From the NCBI RefSeq assembly GCF_005217455.1, contig NZ_SZPQ01000004.1:1-64000 (forward strand): DNA of 64,000 nucleotides, read 5' to 3'. This stretch comes from Martelella alba. Lineage in GTDB: Bacteria; Pseudomonadota; Gammaproteobacteria; Enterobacterales; Enterobacteriaceae. The notes under the pieces were generated by a model, which searched no databases, was not told where the DNA came from, and was given only the letters and a program-made list of their open reading frames with translations. The position numbers were made by a program, and so were the translations under genes. Of the stretch, positions 57,600-64,000 are shown piece after piece (positions within the stretch are counted from its first letter, which is position 1; each line of letters starts with the position of its first letter).

Positions 57600-58308
57600 T
57601 CCGTTGTGCTGGTGCCTGTTATTGCTGCTGATGCTGATGTTCGGCATGCCACGGTTAAGTGGGCTTTTTTCCTATCTGTTTCCGACCCTTGATCGGCCGG
57701 TGTATTTGCAGGACAGCTTCGCCGCCCTGGCCTGGGCGCATATTCGGCTGGTATTCGTATCCAGTATCATTGCGGTGGCGATAGGCGTCGGCGCCGGAAT
57801 TGGCGTGACCCGCCCGGCCGGCATGGCGTTTCGCCCGCTGGTGGAGACGGTGGTGGCGGTGGGCCAAACGTTCCCGCCGGTGGCGGTGCTGGCGGTGGCG
57901 GTGCCGGTCATGGGATTTAGCGAACAGCCGGCTGTTATTGCGCTGGTGCTGTACGGCTTGCTGCCCATTGTCCAGGGCACCATTGCCGGATTGGAGACCG
58001 TGCCGGCGTCTTTACGGGAAATCGCCACCGGCGCGGGCATGACCCGTCGGCAAATATTGATGCGGGTCGAATTGCCGCTGGCGGCGCCGGTCGTCATTGC
58101 CGGCATCCGTACTTCGGTGATAATCAACATCGGCACCGCAGCCATTGCGTCCACCGTGGGGGCCAAAACCCTCGGATCGCCGATCATCATTGGCCTGAGC
58201 GGCTTTAATACTGCCTATGTGTTACAAGGCGCCATCGTGGTGGCGCTGCTGGCGATCATTTGCGATATGCTATTTGAGCGCTGGCTGGCCGTTTTCCACC
58301 GCGGCTGA
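57577..58308 (+). CDS. yehW: Osmoprotectant ABC transporter, permease YehW
   Basis: Second permease of the OsmF system, 243 residues as in E. coli. It has about six helices with [36 protein letters not shown], the coupling loop [20 protein letters not shown] and [19 protein letters not shown]. The ATG at 57577 is preceded by GGGGGGTGG and lies inside yehX; the frame that runs back to 57388 is not conserved. It is the last gene of osmF-yehYXW. Confidence 0.94.
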   Translation: MLRRILADPLCWCLLLLLMLMFGMPRLSGLFSYLFPTLDRPVYLQDSFAALAWAHIRLVFVSSIIAVAIGVGAGIGVTRPAGMAFRPLVETVVAVGQTFPPVAVLAVAVPVMGFSEQPAVIALVLYGLLPIVQGTIAGLETVPASLREIATGAGMTRRQILMRVELPLAAPVVIAGIRTSVIINIGTAAIASTVGAKTLGSPIIIGLSGFNTAYVLQGAIVVALLAIICDMLFERWLAVFHRG

Positions 58309-58334
58309 CGCTTTTGGCAATCCCGGCGCGCCGT

Positions 58335-58439
58335 TCAACTGTGGACGATGATGATGTAGCCGGACAGCATTACTCCGCCGATGGCGCCGAGGGCAAGCAG
58401 GGAAATGACGCCGAGAATGACAACTTTGGTTAGGCTCAT
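58335..58439 (-). CDS. yohO: YohO-like small membrane protein
   Basis: A 34-residue protein beginning M-S-L-T-K-V-V-I-L with one membrane helix and a conserved A-I-G-G-V-M-L-S-G-Y segment, matching E. coli YohO (35 aa, G-G-I-G-G-V-M-L-A-G-Y). AAGGAAAAGC lies just before the ATG. The position next to yehW is also that of E. coli. A longer frame to 58568 exists but is not conserved. Function unknown. Confidence 0.85.
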   Translation of the reverse strand: MSLTKVVILGVISLLALGAIGGVMLSGYIIIVHS

Positions 58440-58480
58440 GCTTTTCCTTAACATAGGTTTAACCGCTATTATACCGGCAA

Positions 58481-58516
58481 GCCCCGCCGGGACAACGTTC
58501 GCCGCGGGCTTTTTTG
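58481..58516 (+). terminator. Terminator between yehW and dinG
   Basis: GCCCCGC and GCGGGC pair (one bulged base) across a loop of about 13 bases and are followed by TTTTTT. It lies upstream of the dinG LexA box, so it most likely ends rightward transcripts from osmF-yehYXW before dinG. Confidence 0.6.
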
Positions 58517-58532
58517 CGAGGCGCGACGAAAA

Positions 58533-58552
58533 ACCTGAAGTTATATCCAGTG
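58533..58552 (+). promoter_or_regulatory. LexA box of dinG
   Basis: ACCTGAAGTTATATCCAGTG has the CTG-N10-CAG core with an AT-rich centre. It lies 65 bp before the dinG start. E. coli dinG is an SOS gene with a LexA box at the equivalent place, so SOS control is inferred. Confidence 0.7.
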
Positions 58553-58616
58553 GCGGGCTGACGTGCAAAGCCCTCTGTGGGACAATAACCCGTCATTTGC
58601 CCAGAAAACATTGAAG

Positions 58617-60719
58617 ATGCCGCTGTCCGTTGCCGTCAAGGCGCAAATCCTTAATTGGTATAAAGCGCTGCAAAAATCCGTTCCTGATTTCATACCGCGT
58701 CCCGCGCAGCGCCAAATGATTGCCGAGGTCGCGCGGGCGCTGTCGGGTGATATTGAGCGTCATCTGGTGATCGAGGCGCCGACCGGCGTGGGCAAAACGC
58801 TGTCCTATCTGCTGCCGGGTATCGCCATAGGTCGGGCGGAGGAAAAACCGCTGGTGGTCAGTACCGCCAATGTGGCCCTGCAAGATCAATTATTTGACAA
58901 GGACTTACCACTATTAAAAAAGCTGATCCCCGATTTGACATTTACCGCCGCGTTCGGCCGCCGCCGGTACGTCTGTCCCCGCAATCTGTCGGCGTTGGCC
59001 GCGGATCGGGCATTTCAGGGGGATTTGAAATTCTTTATCGACGATGAACTGTTGGCGGCCGACGATGCCGAGCAGGCTTTATGCGCCGATTTGCAGCAGG
59101 CGCTGGCGAGCCTGGCCTGGGACGGTCTGCGCGATCATTATCCCCGCACGGTGGAAGATGGGCTTTGGCGCAAATTGAGCACCGACAAAGCAAATTGTCT
59201 CGGCCGCAATTGCCATTATTTCCGTGAATGTCCGTTTTTTCTCGCCCGGCGGGAAATCGAACATGCCGACGTGGTAGTGGCCAACCATGCGCTGGTCATG
59301 GCGGCTTTGGATAATGATTCGGTATTGCCCGAGCCGCAGCACATGCTGCTGGTATTTGATGAAGGCCATCATTTGCCTGATGTGGCCCGCGATGCGCTGG
59401 AAATGTCCGGCGAGATCACCGGTGGATTCGTCGCGCATCAGCTAGAGCAATTCATGCGCCTCATCGAACAGACGCTCAGCCAATTCAAGCCCGCCCGTCC
59501 GCCCCGTTTGAGCCAGACCGAACGATTGAAAAACCATTGCGATGAAATTCGCGAGCTGACGCAGATGTTTGAGCGACAGGCGTCGGCTTATTTGCCGTCC
59601 GAGAGTATCGCCGCAGAGTACCGTTTTTCCATGGGCCGCTTGCCGGAAGACATGGTCGCCTTGGCGGAGCGTTTGCATAAACTTACCGAGGGGCTACGCC
59701 TGCTCGCCGAGTTTCTAATCAACGATTTGGGTGAAAAAACCGGCCGGCAAGATACAGTGCGGTTGCACCAGGCGCTGCTGTACGCCAGCCGTTTCCAAGA
59801 ATATTGGGAGTCGGCCGGCCGTCTTTGGCAATTGGCGGCCCGGGAAAAGGCGTCCAACGCGCCGGTCTGCAAGTGGCTGACCCGCGAGTCGCGCGATAAT
59901 GGCGTGCATCTTTATTTGCACTGCGTCGGTATACGGGTGTGCGAACAGTTGGAGAGGCTGCTTTGGTCGAGAGTCCCGCATACCGTGGTGACTTCCGCCA
60001 CGCTGCGGTCCTTGAACAGTTTCGATCGTCTGCGGGAGCTCAGCGGACTGGATGATCGGGCCGGCGACCGGTTCGTCGCGCTGGCGTCGCCCTTCGATCA
60101 CCGACATCAGGGCAAGCTGGTTATTCCGCGCATGCGCCATGAGCCTTCTATCGCGCACGAAACGGCGCATCTGGCGGAAATGGCCCGTTATTTTCGTGGC
60201 GAACTGGCGAAAAAGGCTCACCGGGGCATGCTGGTGTTGTTCGCCAGCCAGCGCGCCATGCAGGCCTTTCTGGCGCAGGTGCCGGATCTGCGTTTATCGT
60301 TGCTGGTGCAGGGCGACCAACCGCGCTACCGCCTGATTGAGGAACACCGCAAACGCATTTCCCAAGGCGGCGTCAGCGTCTTGATGGGCTTGCAATCCTT
60401 CGCCGAAGGTCTGGATTTAAAAGGCGAACTGTTAACCCAGGTGCACATTCACAAAATCGCCTTTCCGCCGGTGGATAGCCCGGTCATCCTCACTGAGGGA
60501 GAATGGCTGAAAAGCCAGAAACGTCATCCGTTCGAGGTGCAAAGCTTGCCCAGCGCCTCCTTTGCGCTGATACAACAGGTCGGACGTTTAATTCGCAGTC
60601 ATGGTTGTACCGGCGAAGTGGTTGTTTACGACCGACGGCTGCTTACCAAACCCTATGGCCGTCGGTTGCTGGCGGCGTTGCCGGTTTTCCCCATCGAACA
60701 GCCGATCGTGCCGGAATGA
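58617..60719 (+). CDS. dinG: ATP-dependent DNA helicase DinG
   Basis: XPD-type 5'-3' helicase with an iron-sulfur cluster that unwinds D-loops and R-loops during replication stress. The 700-residue product has Walker A EAPTGVGKT, the cluster cysteines in RYVCPRNL and CLGRNCHYFRECPFF, Walker B DEGHH and the C-terminal LIQQVGRLIRSHG. E. coli DinG (716 aa) ends in a basic KKKEK-type tail, which is lacking here (ends IVPE). The frame opens at 58563, but MPLSVAVKAQ at 58617 aligns with E. coli. A LexA box lies upstream. Confidence 0.95.
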   Translation: MPLSVAVKAQILNWYKALQKSVPDFIPRPAQRQMIAEVARALSGDIERHLVIEAPTGVGKTLSYLLPGIAIGRAEEKPLVVSTANVALQDQLFDKDLPLLKKLIPDLTFTAAFGRRRYVCPRNLSALAADRAFQGDLKFFIDDELLAADDAEQALCADLQQALASLAWDGLRDHYPRTVEDGLWRKLSTDKANCLGRNCHYFRECPFFLARREIEHADVVVANHALVMAALDNDSVLPEPQHMLLVFDEGHHLPDVARDALEMSGEITGGFVAHQLEQFMRLIEQTLSQFKPARPPRLSQTERLKNHCDEIRELTQMFERQASAYLPSESIAAEYRFSMGRLPEDMVALAERLHKLTEGLRLLAEFLINDLGEKTGRQDTVRLHQALLYASRFQEYWESAGRLWQLAAREKASNAPVCKWLTRESRDNGVHLYLHCVGIRVCEQLERLLWSRVPHTVVTSATLRSLNSFDRLRELSGLDDRAGDRFVALASPFDHRHQGKLVIPRMRHEPSIAHETAHLAEMARYFRGELAKKAHRGMLVLFASQRAMQAFLAQVPDLRLSLLVQGDQPRYRLIEEHRKRISQGGVSVLMGLQSFAEGLDLKGELLTQVHIHKIAFPPVDSPVILTEGEWLKSQKRHPFEVQSLPSASFALIQQVGRLIRSHGCTGEVVVYDRRLLTKPYGRRLLAALPVFPIEQPIVPE

Positions 60720-60794
60720 AAGATTTGAAAAACGGCTGTCGCCGGGACTATGCTCAGTGACGGTGAAATGTTTCATTGAACAATGATACCCATT

Positions 60795-61778
60795 ATGGAT
60801 TTCAGCAGGATCATTAAAGAAGTAGGGCGAGGTAAAAATCACGCCCGCGATCTCGACCGGCAAACGGCCTATACGCTTTATCGCGCTATTCTGGCAGGGG
60901 ACATGCCGCCGTTGGAGCTGGGGGGATTATTGATTGCCTTGCGCATCAAGGGCGAGGGCGAGGAGGAATTGCTGGGCTTTTATCAGGCGATGCAAGAGCG
61001 GGTCATGTCGCTGCAGGCGCCGGTGAATCGACCGATGCCCATAGTCATTCCCAGCTATAACGGCGCCCGCAAACAAGCCAACCTGACGCCGTTGCTGGCA
61101 TTGGCGCTGGCGCGGCTGGATTTCCCGGTGGTAGTGCATGGCGTTACCGGCGATCCGGGGCGAGTGACCAGCGCGGAAATTTTTCGCGAATTGGGCGTGG
61201 CCTGGCAGGATTCCGCCGCCGAGGCGCAAAGCGCCCTGGCCCTGGCGCGACAACCGGTGTTTATTCCCATCGTTCGCTTGTGCCCGGCGCTGGATGGCCA
61301 GTTGATGTTACGTTGGCGGATGGGGGTGCGCAATAGCGCCCATACGCTGGCAAAACTCGCGACGCCGTTTCAACATCATTTGCACTGGCGTCTGGCCAGT
61401 GTTTCGCACCCGGAATACATCGCTCGAGTCGGCAATTTTTTCACGTCCATCAATAGCAACGCGTTACTGATGAACGGCACCGAAGGTGAAACCTATGCCA
61501 ACCCGCAGCGTTTGACGCCGATCTATGGCCTCTATCAGGGGCAGCGCCAGCTATTGCTGGACCCGGCGGATCACCCGCTGCCCCCGTCGGAAATGCTGCC
61601 CGCCGGTCGCGATGCGGCGTCGACCGTTCATTGGACGCGGGCATGTCTCGCTGGCGAGTGTCCTCTGCCCACAGCCATACGGCTGCAACTGGCTTGCTGT
61701 TTATTGGCCGCCGGCCGCTTCTCAGAGCTGCCCGCGGCGCTCGATTATATTGGCCGGGTATTCGGCGCCGACGGCTGA
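60795..61778 (+). CDS. ybiB: YbiB, TrpD2-family nucleic-acid-binding protein
   Basis: A 327-residue homodimeric protein with the fold of anthranilate phosphoribosyltransferase but without its active site; E. coli YbiB (TrpD2) binds DNA and RNA and is under SOS control. Conserved blocks include IIKEVGRGKNHARDLDR, GGLLIALRIKGEGEEE, MPIVIPSYNGARKQANLTPLL, RWRMGVRNSAHTLAKLATPF and NGTEGETYANPQR. The ATG at 60795 (MDFSRIIKE) aligns with E. coli; another lies 12 bp upstream. It follows dinG by 75 bp and probably shares its LexA-controlled transcript. Confidence 0.94.
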   Translation: MDFSRIIKEVGRGKNHARDLDRQTAYTLYRAILAGDMPPLELGGLLIALRIKGEGEEELLGFYQAMQERVMSLQAPVNRPMPIVIPSYNGARKQANLTPLLALALARLDFPVVVHGVTGDPGRVTSAEIFRELGVAWQDSAAEAQSALALARQPVFIPIVRLCPALDGQLMLRWRMGVRNSAHTLAKLATPFQHHLHWRLASVSHPEYIARVGNFFTSINSNALLMNGTEGETYANPQRLTPIYGLYQGQRQLLLDPADHPLPPSEMLPAGRDAASTVHWTRACLAGECPLPTAIRLQLACCLLAAGRFSELPAALDYIGRVFGADG

Positions 61779-61921
61779 TAGGCGATATCAAAGCCAAGGG
61801 AAGGTACGTCAGGGCACGACGTTGACCGGGCGATTGCCGGAGATCCTATTTCGTGCCTATCCGATACGGCGCCGGAAAAGACGGCGGCTTGAGTAGCATC
61901 GCGATTACGCTGAGGAAAAAC

Positions 61922-63766
61922 ATGCAACAGATACGGGAGTATTTCAATGCCCTTAACCAGGATTACCTGGCGGTTCACCAGCATAAAGAGGATTTGTTCT
62001 GGCAAAACTATATGGCTATCGGCGGCGAAGCGATTCCGGCGCGTTTCGAGCAGGCGGAGCAGGCGTACAAGCGTTTTATCGCCAATCCCGCCCGTCCCGG
62101 TGAAATTCGTCGGCATATCGCTGCATTAGAGCGGGAACCGGCTGGCGCGCAACGGGATGCGCTATTGCACGGCTTGCGGGGATGGGCGCGTTTTTTTGCC
62201 TGCAACGTGATTGAGGACCCGCGGGCGCAGGTATTGATGGATGAGATCATTGCAGCGGAAAACGCCCTTTTTACGCAACGCAAAACCGTGCAATTGACCC
62301 ATGTGAATGATAACGGTGAGCGCGTGCCAGCCACCCTGGGTGAACTGTTGACCAATCAGGCCAATAACACCGACGAAGGCCGCCGGCGGAGTTCTCAGCA
62401 GGCCCTGCGGGATCTGGAACAGTGGCTGCTTGGTCACGGCTTTCCCCATCTGGTTTGTCTGCGCAATCGTTTCGCCCGTCAATTGGGCTATCGCAACTAT
62501 TTCGATTATAAGGTCAGCAAGACCGAGCAAATGACCCCGGAGCAATTATTCGCGATTCTTGATAAGTTCGAGGAGCAAACCCGGCAGGCCAATTTGCGCA
62601 GTCTGCGGCAATTGGCGCAGGATAAGGGGGAACATGCCTTGCAGCCGTGGAATATCCGTTATGCCACCGCCGGCGACGTCACGCGTCGCCTGGATCCTTA
62701 CCTGCCTTTTTCCGCTTCCCTGCGCCGCTGGGTAGACAGTTTCAAACGGTTGCATATTGGCTTTAACGGCGCGCAACTGCAGCTCGATCTGCTGGTGCGC
62801 CAGCACAAATATGAAAACGGATTTATGCACGGGCCGGTGCCGGCTTTTTTAGATGAGGGGCGGTGGCTGCCGGCCCGGATCAATTTCACCAGCCTGGCCA
62901 AGCCCGATCAAGTGGGCAGCGGTATCGCCGGTATTAATACGCTGTTCCATGAGGGCGGCCATGCGGCGCACTTTGCCAACATCCGCCAAAACGCGCCTTG
63001 CTTTTCCCAGGAGTATCCGCCCACATCCATGGCTTATGCTGAAACCCAGTCCATGTTCTGCGATAGCCTGCTGGATGATGTCGACTGGCTTAAACGCTAT
63101 GCCCTGGACGGCAACGGCAACCCGCCGCCGGATGATCTGCTGCGGGCGCTTATCGCCGCCCGGCAGCCGATGCGGGCTTTCAATGAACGGCATATTCTTC
63201 TGGTGCCCTATTTCGAATGGGCATTGTATCAGTGGCCGGATGCGCAATTGACACCGCCGAATATCACCCGGTTGGCGCGGGAGTGCGAGCAGCGCATCCT
63301 CGGTATTGACGGCAGCCCCCGTCCCTTGCTGGCGATACCGCATCTGCTGTCGCAGGAATCGGCCTGCTCCTATCAGGGGTACTTGCTGGCGCTGATGGCG
63401 GTGGAGCAGACCCGGCGCTTTTTTCTCGATCGCGACGGTTACCTGACGGATAATCCGTCCATCGGGCCGGCGCTGGCGGAGCACTACTGGGGGCCGGGCA
63501 ACAGCGTTAGCCATGACGAAACGTTACGGAGTCTGACCGGCGAAGGCTTTAATCCCGCTTACCTGGCGCGGGTGTGCAATCAAACGGCGGATGAAGCCTG
63601 GCGGCAGGCACAAATCGATATCGCCAATGCCGCCAAGCGGCCGCAACCCCCCGCTGATTTTGACTGGCAGGCGAGGATAAGCGTGGTCGATGGCGAACGG
63701 CTACTGGCATCCAATGCTCAGGGGGATGAGGCTATGTGTGAACAATTCGCCCGGGCCGTGCGCTAG
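61922..63766 (+). CDS. M3-family metallopeptidase (oligopeptidase F-like)
   Basis: A 614-residue cytoplasmic zinc peptidase, most likely cleaving short peptides. The zinc motif is LFHEGGHAAHF (HExxH at about residues 343-347), followed about 30 residues later by MAYAETQSMFCDSLL with the third ligand, and by a C-terminal LAEHYWGPGNS. The rest is helical, as in the M3 fold. GAGGAAA precedes the ATG at 61922; the frame back to 61853 is not needed. E. coli has no counterpart after ybiB, so this is lineage-specific. The exact subfamily was not resolved. Confidence 0.88.
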   Translation: MQQIREYFNALNQDYLAVHQHKEDLFWQNYMAIGGEAIPARFEQAEQAYKRFIANPARPGEIRRHIAALEREPAGAQRDALLHGLRGWARFFACNVIEDPRAQVLMDEIIAAENALFTQRKTVQLTHVNDNGERVPATLGELLTNQANNTDEGRRRSSQQALRDLEQWLLGHGFPHLVCLRNRFARQLGYRNYFDYKVSKTEQMTPEQLFAILDKFEEQTRQANLRSLRQLAQDKGEHALQPWNIRYATAGDVTRRLDPYLPFSASLRRWVDSFKRLHIGFNGAQLQLDLLVRQHKYENGFMHGPVPAFLDEGRWLPARINFTSLAKPDQVGSGIAGINTLFHEGGHAAHFANIRQNAPCFSQEYPPTSMAYAETQSMFCDSLLDDVDWLKRYALDGNGNPPPDDLLRALIAARQPMRAFNERHILLVPYFEWALYQWPDAQLTPPNITRLARECEQRILGIDGSPRPLLAIPHLLSQESACSYQGYLLALMAVEQTRRFFLDRDGYLTDNPSIGPALAEHYWGPGNSVSHDETLRSLTGEGFNPAYLARVCNQTADEAWRQAQIDIANAAKRPQPPADFDWQARISVVDGERLLASNAQGDEAMCEQFARAVR

Positions 63767-63871
63767 CGTGCCCAGGTTGCATGGGGACGGCCGGTGAGCA
63801 AGACGCTCGTCAAAACCGCCTGCGGCGGGCCTTTGGTGAGAAACGGGCTGCCGGTTATCCTTTTGCGTGAA

Positions 63872-64000
63872 TTACAACCGGGCGTCGGGCCGCATCATAT
63901 CGAAACGTTGTTCGTCGGTGATACCGAAGTATGCGCTCGGTCCGCCACCCCGTAGAATGGGTTGAGCGGCTGCCGTTTGATAAATACCCTGTTCATCAAA
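63872..64000 (-). CDS. C-terminal end of an unidentified gene entering from the right
   Basis: A minus-strand frame is open from the window edge to a TAA at 63872-63874 (42 residues), ending F-G-I-T-D-E-Q-R-F-D-M-M-R-P-D-A-R-L. The composition looks protein-like, and it would converge with the M3 peptidase gene. A competing plus-strand frame from a GTG at 63794 (53 codons) ends in TAG near 63955. I do not recognise either product. Confidence 0.35.
   Translation of the reverse strand, partial: FDEQGIYQTAAAQPILRGGGPSAYFGITDEQRFDMMRPDARL

Noticed and set aside
63794-63955. 53-codon plus-strand frame from a GTG after the M3 peptidase
   Set aside because: Poor ribosome site and no family resemblance; the overlapping minus-strand frame looks more protein-like.
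1-64000. CRISPR arrays, tRNA/rRNA genes, intact insertion sequences, prophage or known defence operons
   Set aside because: Looked for and not seen. No regular spacer-repeat pattern, cloverleaf, transposase, integrase or phage structural gene was recognised.

Overview
This 64-kb window is a chromosomal segment of a gamma-proteobacterium of the order Enterobacterales. Almost every gene has a close E. coli counterpart, often in E. coli order, but the base composition is visibly GC-richer than E. coli and several gene neighbourhoods are pared down (no pnuC, no moaB, cystine and urea transporters reduced to single ATPases). The protein relatedness and the patchy gene loss look most like the Sodalis/Pectobacteriaceae side of the order. 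That placement is an inference from recalled family sequences; no search was run.

Layout. 1-880 is a decayed flank with a broken nucleotidase-like gene and a degenerate interspersed repeat. 931-36577 follows the E. coli 16-18 min map: nadA, zitB, ybgS, aroG, gpmA, the galETKM operon, modF-modE, acrZ, modABC, ybhA, pgl, ybhB, bioA/bioBFCD, uvrB, ybhK, moaACDE, ybhL. It is interrupted by ddlA plus an unrecognised gene inside the mod locus, by an orphan urea-transporter ATPase between bioD and uvrB, and by dcyD-tcyN after ybhL. 36803-38215 is rhlE. 38409-58439 corresponds to the E. coli 48-min cluster (dusC, pbpG, dld, bglX, osmF-yehYXW, yohO), placed between rhlE and dinG and enriched with an EmrAB-type efflux operon, two glutathione transferases, a DJ-1/isonitrile-hydratase-like gene, a GNAT enzyme and a Gfo/Idh/MocA oxidoreductase. 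58617-63766 returns to the 18-min map with dinG and ybiB, followed by an M3 peptidase and the tail of a further gene.

How it works together. The window encodes NAD, aromatic, biotin and molybdopterin biosynthesis, galactose use, molybdate uptake and its sensing, zinc/cation efflux, nucleotide-excision repair, and osmoprotectant uptake. Regulation can be read directly: a NadR box (nadA), a TyrR box (aroG), two GalR/GalS boxes (gal), ModE palindromes (modA, moaA), a molybdenum-cofactor riboswitch (moaA), a BirA operator (bio), paired DnaA boxes and a LexA box (uvrB), and a LexA box (dinG).

I found no CRISPR array, tRNA or rRNA gene, intact insertion sequence, prophage or recognisable defence system. 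The most interesting material is the regulatory architecture, the block translocation and several orphaned components; I do not see a clearly new biological system.
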